Part shown: positions 1 to 4,924 of the stretch, one piece after another
Layout of the letters: the number at the start of each line of letters is the position of its first letter
Numbering within the stretch: position 1 is the stretch's first letter
Source: Deltaproteobacteria bacterium
Lineage (GTDB): Bacteria > Desulfobacterota_E > Deferrimicrobia > Deferrimicrobiales > Deferrimicrobiaceae
Assembly: GCA_023489025.1 (NCBI GenBank)
Contig: JAMDCN010000098.1
Location: 1 to 6,017 of the forward strand
Length of the DNA: 6,017 nucleotides
Direction of reading: 5' to 3'
The notes under the pieces: model-generated
Told to the model about the DNA's origin: nothing
The model's input: only the letters and a program-made list of their open reading frames with translations
Database searches by the model: none
Made by a program: the position numbers and the translations under genes

Positions 1-70
1 AAACGCGCACGGGCTTCTTCAGGAGGGTCGAGAGGTAAGGCTCGAGGTTCTCCCGCGAAAGGTCGGGCAT
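1..70 (-). CDS. N-terminus of an unidentified protein (partial, runs off the left edge)
   Basis: An ATG at 70-68 opens a reading frame that stays open to the window edge and starts MPDLSRENLEPYLSTLLKKP. Only 23 codons are visible, which is too few to assign a family. Short helical starts of this kind with a 'KPVRV' strand occur in aminoglycoside-phosphotransferase-like kinases, among others, but that is only a guess. The start lies 12 bp after the stop of the DinB-like gene, and an AAGGCAGG-like stretch precedes it, so it probably belongs to the same transcript. Codon use is GC-rich, like its neighbours. The existence of a gene here is moderately supported; its function is not. Confidence 0.5.
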   Translation of the reverse strand, partial: MPDLSRENLEPYLSTLLKKPVRV

Positions 71-82
71 GCCAAGCCTGCC

Positions 83-589
83 TTATCCGGCGAGAATCTG
101 TTTCAGGTGGTTTACGTCGTGCCGGGCCATCCGGACGGCGAGCTCCTCCAGGGTCAGCCGCCCCGATTCCGGGTGGACGCCGGTGCGCTTCATCTGCTCC
201 TCGCCGAGGGAAGAAAGGAGCGCGACGTTTTCCGCACGCAGCGCGGCGAACCGGGCGGCCAGTTTCCCCGCGTCCTTCTCCCGGTACGGACGCAACCCCC
301 CGATCCACCTCTCCTGGTCGAAGAACGAGAGGTTGGGGTCTTCTTCGCAGATCATCTTCCGGATCCGGAAGGCCATGACGGTTTCGGTGTCCAGCATGTG
401 GGCCAGGACGTCCTTCCGGGACCAGTCTCCCCCCGAGGGGCGGACCGCCAGCCACTTCGGGGACGTGCCCACAGCGGCCTTCCGGAAGAACCCCGGGCTC
501 TTTCGCAAAACGCCGAGAACGTCCCCCTCGTCCAGTTTTTCCTCCAGTGACGCGATCCATGTCGCTCCCGGATTCTTGGCGTCCGCCAT
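83..589 (-). CDS. DinB-fold (DinB/YfiT-like) putative metal-dependent protein
   Basis: This encodes a 168-residue protein, the usual length for the DinB/YfiT four-helix-bundle superfamily. The family's three metal-ligand histidines are visible: His64 in LAHMLDTE, and His157 and His161 in the C-terminal RHDVNHLKQI. Trp56 in GGDWSRKDVLAH also fits the family pattern, in which a W..KDVLAH helix carries the first ligand. Members include damage-inducible proteins and thiol-dependent transferases (bacillithiol or mycothiol type), but most, like this one, have no known substrate. No signal peptide or membrane segment is seen, so it is probably cytoplasmic. The ATG at 589 was chosen because GGAGGGGAG lies just upstream; the open frame continues further 5', but that part is antisense or out of frame to the HD gene. 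The start is 50 bp after the HD-GYP stop, consistent with an operon. Confidence 0.85.
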   Translation of the reverse strand: MADAKNPGATWIASLEEKLDEGDVLGVLRKSPGFFRKAAVGTSPKWLAVRPSGGDWSRKDVLAHMLDTETVMAFRIRKMICEEDPNLSFFDQERWIGGLRPYREKDAGKLAARFAALRAENVALLSSLGEEQMKRTGVHPESGRLTLEELAVRMARHDVNHLKQILAG

Positions 590-639
590 CGACGTGCTCC
601 CCTCCGTTCCCCTGTTTTCCACCCGGAGCAGGGTCCGGC

Positions 640-1128
640 TTATCCGAGCGCGGACCGGAATTCCTCGTATTCCCGGACGGCCTTCGACTGGGCCGCCGAG
701 CGGAACCGGTCGATCTCGTCGTAGTGCCCGAGAAGCAGGTTCACCAGCGTTTCGTCCAGTTCGCGGCGTTCGACCATATCGTGGAGCTCCCGGGTCGCGC
801 CTTCCCGCGGCATCGCCTTGCGATAGGGGCGGTCCTCCGTAAGGCTCGTGAAGACATCCGCGACCGCCATGATCCGTGCCCCCAGGGGAAGTTCGTCCTC
901 CGTGTAGCGGAACGGGTATCCGCTCCCGTTCAGCCGCTCCTGGTGCAGCGCTCCCCACGAGGCGATCCCTTCCAGCGCCTCGATGGAGTTCAGGATCTGG
1001 TAGGTATAGTAAACGTGGGTCCGCATGACGTTCCATTCCCCCTCCGTCAGTTTCCCCGGTTTTTCCAGGATCTCGGAGGGCACGGCGAGCTTTCCCAGGT
1101 CGTGCAGGAACGCGGCGATCTCGAACAT
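640..1128 (-). CDS. 3' fragment of the broken HD-GYP gene: second HD domain lacking its first His
   Basis: The downstream frame carries most of the HD-GYP domain: LHDLGKLAVP, LEKPGKLTEGEW, RTHVYYTYQIL, HQERLNGSGYPF, MAVADVFTSLTEDRPYRKAM, and a helical C-terminus ending at the TAA at 640-642. An in-frame ATG at 1128 has GGGAG six nt upstream and could restart translation as a 162-residue protein, but this resemblance to a ribosome binding site may be chance. The open frame reaches back to 1338, but that extra part is out-of-frame sequence of the 5' fragment. Without the first histidine helix the fragment is unlikely to be an active enzyme. Confidence 0.45.
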   Translation of the reverse strand: MFEIAAFLHDLGKLAVPSEILEKPGKLTEGEWNVMRTHVYYTYQILNSIEALEGIASWGALHQERLNGSGYPFRYTEDELPLGARIMAVADVFTSLTEDRPYRKAMPREGATRELHDMVERRELDETLVNLLLGHYDEIDRFRSAAQSKAVREYEEFRSALG

Positions 1129-1859
1129 CCTGCACTCCCGCGTGGATGGGTCGCCGTGAACTCGCTCTTGAAATCGATGATCCGGCAGATCAGGCGCGAG
1201 AGCTCCAGCAGTCCTTCCGTATCGATCTCGGCGAACTGGAATGCGAGGTTCCGGCGCAGGACGGGTTCCATCGCGGAGGAAGCGATCTCGAGCCAGACGT
1301 AATCCTTTCCGGCGATCCGCGAAAAGGCATCCACGCAATCGGGAGCGAACAGCTCTCCTCTGCGCCCGGAAATGGTGGCGCAGATGCCCTCGACCTGGCC
1401 CAGCACCTCAGGACCTTTCGATATCAGGACGGCCACCCGGTCGGCGAGGTGCAGGATATGGCTTCCCGTGTGCACCGGCTCCCCATTGCAGGTCCTTCCT
1501 TCTCCCTGCCTCCATGGAAGATGGTGGTATTTCACCAGGGAAGCCACCCGCGAGAACGGCTTGAAGTTCTCAAGGAGCAGACAGCCGGCGATCGAGTGTT
1601 GCGTCGGCCTGGTTTCCTCGAAAGCGAGGAGGTCCAGCCGGTCGTCGAGGGAAAAGGCGCCGATGTCGTGCAAGGCTCCGGCGATGCAGATTTCGCCCCG
1701 CTCCCCGGCCGGCAGGGACATTTCCTCTCCGAGCCGAAGCGCCAGATATGCGACCCGGAGACTGTGCTCGGCAACCGCCGGGCTCATCATGTCCAGGGTT
1801 TTCGCAAGGGGGGTCACCAGGTCCCAAAGGTTGATGTGGAATTCCTTGCCAAGGTCCAT
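1047..1859 (-). CDS. 5' fragment of the broken HD-GYP gene: intact HD domain 1 plus out-of-frame tail
   Basis: Read without frameshift correction, the ATG at 1859 gives a 270-residue product. Residues 1-238 match the family and contain a complete first HD domain. The last 32 residues, after His238, are Ser/Pro/Arg-rich out-of-frame translation ending at the TGA at 1047-1049. If expressed, this would be a single-HD protein that might keep metal binding in domain 1 but would lack the GYP-bearing domain thought to carry the phosphodiesterase activity. Confidence 0.55.
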   Translation of the reverse strand: MDLGKEFHINLWDLVTPLAKTLDMMSPAVAEHSLRVAYLALRLGEEMSLPAGERGEICIAGALHDIGAFSLDDRLDLLAFEETRPTQHSIAGCLLLENFKPFSRVASLVKYHHLPWRQGEGRTCNGEPVHTGSHILHLADRVAVLISKGPEVLGQVEGICATISGRRGELFAPDCVDAFSRIAGKDYVWLEIASSAMEPVLRRNLAFQFAEIDTEGLLELSRLICRIIDFKSEFTATHPRGSAGCSRSPRSCTTWESSPCPPRSWKNRGN

Positions 1860-1898
1860 GGGGCTTCTTCCTTCCTCCGCGGTCCGGGCCGGGCCGTT

Positions 1899-2243
1899 TC
1901 ACCCGCGGCCGGGCTTGCCGCCGGCGGGACCCTGGGGGACGGGAAAGGGCGTGATGTTCCCCGGGGGCGGGGCGAGCGCGACGATCTTGTTCACGCCTTC
2001 CTTTTCCACCTCGTCGATTCGCACCACCGCCTGCAGAGGAATATACGTGCGCTTGACCCCGACGAACTCGGACTTGAGCTTCTCTTCCGAAGGATCGACA
2101 AGGAGGCCGCCGCGGCTGCCGAAGATGATGTCCTCGACCTCCACGAAAGCGAAAAGCTCCCCCTGGCTCACCTTGCGAGCGTAAAGCTCGTACAGGTTCC
2201 CCTGGCTCTGGAAGAGCACCCTGTAGATCGGCTTCGGTTTCAC
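1899..2243 (-). CDS. DUF1820 family protein
   Basis: This encodes a 114-residue protein of the DUF1820 family, recognised from the core IYRVLFQSQGNLYELYARKV (residues 6-25), FVEVEDIIFG (33-42), VDPSEEKLKSEF (49-60) and VKRTYIPLQAVVRIDEVEKEG (63-83). The family is small, soluble and of unknown function. The last 25 or so residues are a Pro/Gly-rich tail after the conserved part. I chose the GTG at 2243 because GGAGGAAG lies 9-11 nt upstream and the protein then begins MKPKPIYRV, like its relatives. A GTG at 2261 would add six residues but would put the ribosome-binding sequence inside the gene. It sits 39 bp upstream of the HD-GYP gene, so the two are probably co-transcribed. Family assignment is from memory of conserved motifs; no biochemical role can be stated. 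Confidence 0.85.
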   Translation of the reverse strand: MKPKPIYRVLFQSQGNLYELYARKVSQGELFAFVEVEDIIFGSRGGLLVDPSEEKLKSEFVGVKRTYIPLQAVVRIDEVEKEGVNKIVALAPPPGNITPFPVPQGPAGGKPGRG

Positions 2244-2261
2244 GGGACCGGCTTCCTCCAC

Positions 2262-2352
2262 TCCGTGGGTACCAATAGATTATCAGGATAACGGGGACGA
2301 TTGCGTCGGAAATACGTGCGGCCGATGTGGAAACCCCGTCCCCGCGAAACCT
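2262..2352 (-). promoter_or_regulatory. Leader between zinc-ribbon and DUF1820 genes with an 8-bp inverted repeat
   Basis: This spacer contains a perfect inverted repeat, CGGGGACG (2292-2299) and CGTCCCCG (2337-2344), enclosing 37 nt that include a smaller TCGG/CCGA pair (2306-2309 and 2322-2325). There is no T-run next to it, so it does not look like a standard intrinsic terminator. Nearer the DUF1820 gene, on the minus strand, TGATAATCT (about 2270-2278) resembles an extended -10 box, without a good -35. The region could hold a secondary promoter or a structured leader; both are weak inferences. Confidence 0.25.
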
Positions 2353-2532
2353 CTACCCCTTGGCGGAACGTATGGAAATAAAGGTTTTGCGGCAAAGGGG
2401 ACATTCGGGCTTGTAACTGCCGGAGCCGAAATCGATGCGCTTCTCCCATTCGCACCCGCAAAGCATGCACGTCAGGCAAAGGATCACGTGACATTTCGAC
2501 TCAACGCCGTCCGCGGGTTTCTCTCTCTTCAT
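2353..2532 (-). CDS. Small zinc-ribbon protein, 59 residues
   Basis: An ATG at 2532 opens a 59-codon frame ending at the TAG at 2353-2355. The protein has two cysteine pairs in a zinc-ribbon arrangement: CMLCGCEW (Cys22, Cys25, Cys27) and CPLC (Cys44, Cys47), separated by about 18 residues, followed by the basic end RKTFISIRSAKG. Extra cysteines at 14, 19 and 27 are present. The pattern CxxC-x18-CxxC is typical of small rubredoxin- or FmdB-like ribbons that bind Zn or Fe. GAGGAGAG lies immediately before the ATG. It is the first gene of the minus-strand run leading to DUF1820 and HD-GYP. It could act as a nucleic-acid or protein-binding module, or be a metal-site redox protein; no specific family is recognised. 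The paired cysteines, ribosome binding site and position make it a real gene rather than a chance frame. Confidence 0.7.
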   Translation of the reverse strand: MKREKPADGVESKCHVILCLTCMLCGCEWEKRIDFGSGSYKPECPLCRKTFISIRSAKG

Positions 2533-2635
2533 TCTCTCCTCGATCGGGCAGGCGGCCTACCGCTTTCCGGTGAGTGACAGCTGAGCACATGAATGGTTAC
2601 GGATGGGTTACATTTAGGGGGGCGGTCCCCAAAGG
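2533..2635. other. Intergenic region between cytochrome and zinc-ribbon genes with GGTTAC repeats
   Basis: This 103-bp spacer probably carries the promoter of the minus-strand zinc-ribbon operon, but no convincing -10/-35 pair is seen. GGTTAC occurs at 2595-2600 and 2606-2611, 11 bp apart, and a third copy at 2634-2639 overlaps the cytochrome stop. A G-rich/C-rich pairing near 2612-2630 could form a short stem but has no following T-run, so I do not call it a terminator. Confidence 0.3.
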
Positions 2636-3580
2636 TTACCTCGGGTGGCACCTCCGGCAAAGCTCTTCCGGGGGATTCGCAAGAAGCCGCTCGTGGGGGG
2701 ACTGATGGGGGAGGTGGCAGGCAAGGCACGAGAGGGACCTCCCGTCCCGCGGCGTATCGGGGGGCAGGGAGGTCATGGGGCCCCCTGTCGCCTCGCCGCG
2801 GTGATGGGAATGGGAACGCGGGTGGCATCCGATACAGAGACCGTTTCCCCCGCGAACGAGTTGCTTCGGTGCCGCTCCCGCGTGGGGGTCGTGGCAGGCG
2901 GCGCATTGCCCGCTCCTTACCGGCCGGTGGACGCTCCCCCGCATGGGATACGGGTCGTGGCACGCCAGGCACCCCTTGGCGTCCTTCTGGAGCTTGGGGA
3001 GCGTGGAACGGTGCGGATCGTGGCAAGACGTGCATTCGCCTTTGGCGACGGGCTCGTGAAGGTACCGCGGTTCCCCTTCCGATGTCTTTTCAAAATCGTC
3101 GTGGCAGGCGTAGCATGCCTCCTTCTGGTCCTTCTCCTGCAATTTCCCGTTCTTGAGGAGGTGGCATCCATCGCATCCGTCGTTCAGGGCCGGGTGGAGA
3201 CGGACCGACCGGAAAACCAGCGGCGGATTCCCTTTCCCTCCGGGAAGGGAGAACCGGTTGGCGGTGGCACCCGGAAGAAAATATACCCTTGCGGCTCGTG
3301 GGCCGGCCTTGATGCGGTTGACCCCGGGAGACAGGCGAACGTCGCCCCTCTGGAACGCTTTTCCCTCGAGCGTACCCATCGGCTTCCCGTTGACGGATAC
3401 GGGGAGCGGCGCGTCTTTCCCCTTTTGAAATGCGAACACCTGGATGCTCGCCTCGGACGATAAGGTCAGGTCGGGGGGGAACAGGAGAATCGACGTGTCC
3501 GCGGCGCAGGCCGGATTGCCCACGCAGGCCATTGCGAGGAGGATAAGGGGCCATGAACCGCGAGGGGATGTAAAGGCCAT
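2636..3580 (-). CDS. Exported octaheme c-type cytochrome (doubled CXXCH type)
   Basis: This encodes a 314-residue protein with a Sec signal peptide (basic start, then a hydrophobic core PLILLAMACV, cleavage probably after Ala-Cys-Ala near residue 26). Residues about 28-130 form a haem-free, probably beta-rich region (ASIQVFAFQKG, VSVNGKPMGTLEG, VRLSPGVNRIKAG). Eight CXXCH haem-binding sites follow at residues 136, 156, 183, 204, 226, 249, 285 and 308, several as CHDPH, typical of doubled-CXXCH multihaem cytochromes. The C-terminus ends directly after the last site (CRRCHPR). It should be matured in the periplasm by the cytochrome c maturation system and act in electron transfer across the periplasm or outer surface. 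The ATG at 3580 is used because it gives the signal peptide, although the ribosome binding site is poor. No porin, NHL-repeat or other cytochrome gene lies beside it here, so its partner is unknown. Confidence 0.9.
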   Translation of the reverse strand: MAFTSPRGSWPLILLAMACVGNPACAADTSILLFPPDLTLSSEASIQVFAFQKGKDAPLPVSVNGKPMGTLEGKAFQRGDVRLSPGVNRIKAGPRAARVYFLPGATANRFSLPGGKGNPPLVFRSVRLHPALNDGCDGCHLLKNGKLQEKDQKEACYACHDDFEKTSEGEPRYLHEPVAKGECTSCHDPHRSTLPKLQKDAKGCLACHDPYPMRGSVHRPVRSGQCAACHDPHAGAAPKQLVRGGNGLCIGCHPRSHSHHRGEATGGPMTSLPPDTPRDGRSLSCLACHLPHQSPHERLLANPPEELCRRCHPR

Positions 3581-3701
3581 GGATGAACCCGACGATCTCT
3601 TGGGGTTCGCCGGTTGTTCCCCGGACAACGAGATAGTACCATGATAGTCAGCCTTCCGCGGGGTTGGCCTGCGAGATCGCAACATCGGGGAGGAGGATGT
3701 C
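3581..3701. promoter_or_regulatory. Divergent intergenic region for the cytochrome and GH26 genes
   Basis: This 121-bp stretch must hold the promoters of two genes read in opposite directions. It contains a short inverted repeat, GTTGT (3613-3617) and ACAAC (3625-3629), a possible operator. For the plus strand, TTGTTC (3614-3619) and TACCAT (3637-3642) are 17 bp apart and could be a weak sigma-70-type promoter overlapping that repeat. On the minus strand only poor -10-like sequences are seen. These are motif-level guesses. Confidence 0.25.
3687..3696 (+). promoter_or_regulatory. Strong ribosome binding site of the GH26 gene
   Basis: GGGGAGGAGG ends five nt before the ATG at 3702. This near-perfect anti-16S complement fixes the start and predicts efficient translation. 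A nearer ATG at 3697 is out of frame. Confidence 0.8.
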
Positions 3702-4772
3702 ATGCGGCCGAATAAGCTTGTATTCGTGGCGTTGCTCGCCGGTTCGATTTTGCTTTTCGGTTTTTCTTCCGTATTTGCCGCAGCGGATCCGAATGCAACG
3801 GAAAAAACGAAATCGGTCCTGGCGTATCTGAAGAGCTTGTCCTCCAAGCCGGACAAAAAAGTCCTGTCCGGGCAGTTCATCGGATGGATGTATTCCGAAG
3901 ACCCTGAACTGTTCCCGAGAATACACCAGATGTCCGGGAAATATCCGGCGATTATGAGCGGCAATTATGCGGACTTCGGGGGAGAATGGGGCGATTTCAG
4001 CACGACGAATTCCCTCCTCGTGGATCATTGGAACAGCGGAGGGTTGGTCGAAGTTGCCGCCCATATTGATAATCCCGTGACGGGGACTTGGGATATGAGC
4101 ACTTATGTCGACCTCGTCCAGTTGGTAACTCCCGGGACGACGTTGAACAATCGATGGAACACGGAACTCGACAGGATTGCGACAGGCCTTGCCGAGCTTC
4201 AGAATTATGGCATCGTCGTGCTTTTCAGGCCCTTGCTTGAAATGAACGGCGACTGGTTCTGGTGGGGTGCGCGTAACGGGGCGGAATTCCGGAATCTGTG
4301 GATCTACACGTTCAACTATCTGACTCAAAGGAAGAACCTCCACAACTTATTGTGGGTGTACGCCCTGAATGCCAACACCGGCGACACCTTGACCTATTAT
4401 CCGGGGGATCAATACGTCGATGTGGTGGGTGTCGATTACTATTCGTCGAGCGGCAATTTCCCGACCGCGTACGAGTACGAGACCTTGAGAAATCTCGGGA
4501 AACCGTTTGCTCTGACCGAGCTGGGCCAATGCGATCCTTCGGGGACGAATTGTCCCTCGAAAGACAGCAGACAAATCATCGGCTCCATCAAGCAAAACAT
4601 GCCGGATGTCGTTTATTGGAGCAATTGGAACGAAGTCTGGGCGCTCGACGAGCACTTGAACGTCAATACATTGTTGTCCGATCCATGGGTGGTTAACCGG
4701 GGAGACGTAAACCTGGGCACTCTTCCCGCTCCTCTTGCCCCCGCCGCTCCGACCGGGATCAGGGTGCGGTAA
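3702..4772 (+). CDS. Secreted glycoside hydrolase family 26 protein (beta-mannanase-like)
   Basis: This encodes a 356-residue protein with a clear Sec signal peptide (MRPNK start, hydrophobic LVFVALLAGSILLFGFSS, cleavage near VFA-A at 26-27). The rest is one (beta/alpha)8 GH26 domain: LSGQF (55-59), FRPLLEMNGDWFWWG (175-189) with the acid/base Glu180, NLLWVY (215-220), YVDVVGVDYY (238-247), and FALTELG (269-275) with the nucleophile Glu273. GH26 enzymes hydrolyse beta-1,4-mannans and related beta-glycans; here the substrate could be an extracellular or self-made polysaccharide. The usual His before the acid/base Glu (RPLHEMNG) is Leu179. The protein ends in APAAPTGIRVR, which looks like the start of a fibronectin type III domain, so a C-terminal module may have been lost. 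Base composition is clearly lower in GC than its neighbours (two sampled 60-nt lines gave about 52% and 57%, against 67% in one RNase line). The stop is 14 bp from a tRNA 3' end. Confidence 0.9.
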   Translation: MRPNKLVFVALLAGSILLFGFSSVFAAADPNATEKTKSVLAYLKSLSSKPDKKVLSGQFIGWMYSEDPELFPRIHQMSGKYPAIMSGNYADFGGEWGDFSTTNSLLVDHWNSGGLVEVAAHIDNPVTGTWDMSTYVDLVQLVTPGTTLNNRWNTELDRIATGLAELQNYGIVVLFRPLLEMNGDWFWWGARNGAEFRNLWIYTFNYLTQRKNLHNLLWVYALNANTGDTLTYYPGDQYVDVVGVDYYSSSGNFPTAYEYETLRNLGKPFALTELGQCDPSGTNCPSKDSRQIIGSIKQNMPDVVYWSNWNEVWALDEHLNVNTLLSDPWVVNRGDVNLGTLPAPLAPAAPTGIRVR

Positions 4773-4786
4773 ATAAAGGGGGGTGT

Positions 4787-4861
4787 TGGAGCCGACGGGC
4801 GGGCTTGAACCGCCAACCTGCTGATTACGAATCAGCTGCTCTACCGTTGAGCTACGTCGGC
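4787..4861 (-). tRNA. tRNA-Thr (anticodon CGT), CCA encoded
   Basis: A complete 75-nt cloverleaf can be folded by eye. The acceptor arm is GCCGACG paired with CGTCGGC, followed by T and an encoded CCA (4787-4789). The D arm is GCTC/GAGC. The anticodon arm is GCTGA/TCAGC with loop TTCGTAA, so the anticodon is CGT and reads ACG (Thr). The variable loop is AGGTT, and the T arm is GGCGG/CCGCC with loop TTCAAGC. It lies 59 bp downstream of the RNase E/G gene on the same strand and converges with the GH26 gene, whose stop is 14 bp from its 3' end. Confidence 0.97.
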
Positions 4862-4895
4862 CCGAAGGGGCTGGAGCGAAAAGTCGCAGTCCGTA

Positions 4896-4924
4896 AGACT
4901 ATGGATTGCGCGCCCGAAAGTCAA
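4896..4924 (-). promoter_or_regulatory. Promoter of the tRNA-Thr gene
   Basis: On the minus strand, TTGACT (4919-4924) and TAGTCT (4896-4901) are separated by 17 bp. The -35 box matches the consensus at five of six bases. The -35 contains the TGA stop of the RNase E/G gene. A GC-rich stretch follows the -10, as is common for stable-RNA promoters under growth-rate and stringent control. The tRNA starts about 35 nt downstream of the -10, leaving a short 5' leader for RNase P to remove. Confidence 0.6.

Larger units (their letters stand above)
640..1859 (-). pseudogene. Tandem HD / HD-GYP domain phosphohydrolase, frameshifted with probable 52-nt deletion
   Basis: Two adjacent frames together encode one tandem-HD protein of the cyclic-di-GMP phosphodiesterase (HD-GYP) superfamily. 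HD domain 1 (residues about 25-145 from the ATG at 1859) has His32 (EHSLRVA), His64-Asp65 (LHDIGAFS), His88, His112-His113 (KYHHLPW) and Asp140 (LADRVAVL), but no GYP motif. HD domain 2 starts at FTATH with His238 (codon 1146-1148), then jumps to another frame at GAG 1135-1137, giving ECRMFEIAAFLHDLGKLAVP, a GYP motif (HQERLNGSGYPF) and MAVADVFTSLTEDRPYR. Only 8 nt separate the two parts. In domain 1, 31 residues lie between the first His and the HD pair; the matching stretch in domain 2 is 41 nt, not 93, so about 52 nt appear lost. A GGAGGAAGGA ribosome binding site precedes the ATG, which lies 39 bp after the DUF1820 stop. Domain 2 also has HQ for the usual HH and N for D in the GYP motif. 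An assembly or sequencing error remains possible. Confidence 0.8.

Noticed and set aside
69..842. Long plus-strand open frames across 69-1302
   Set aside because: They are antisense to the DinB-like and HD-GYP genes, are rich in Arg/Pro/Ser, and show no domain motifs or ribosome binding sites. High GC content keeps such frames open.
2240..2494. 84-residue minus-strand frame overlapping the zinc-ribbon gene
   Set aside because: It reads the same strand in another frame, lacks recognisable motifs, and starts inside the better supported zinc-ribbon gene.
2612..2636. GGGG/CCCC stem after the cytochrome gene as an intrinsic terminator
   Set aside because: The stem is short and is not followed by a T-run on the minus strand. 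It may be ordinary GC-rich sequence.
3645..3964. N-terminal extension of the cytochrome frame to 3964
   Set aside because: The extension is antisense to the GH26 signal peptide and N-terminus. The ATG at 3580 starts a proper signal peptide.
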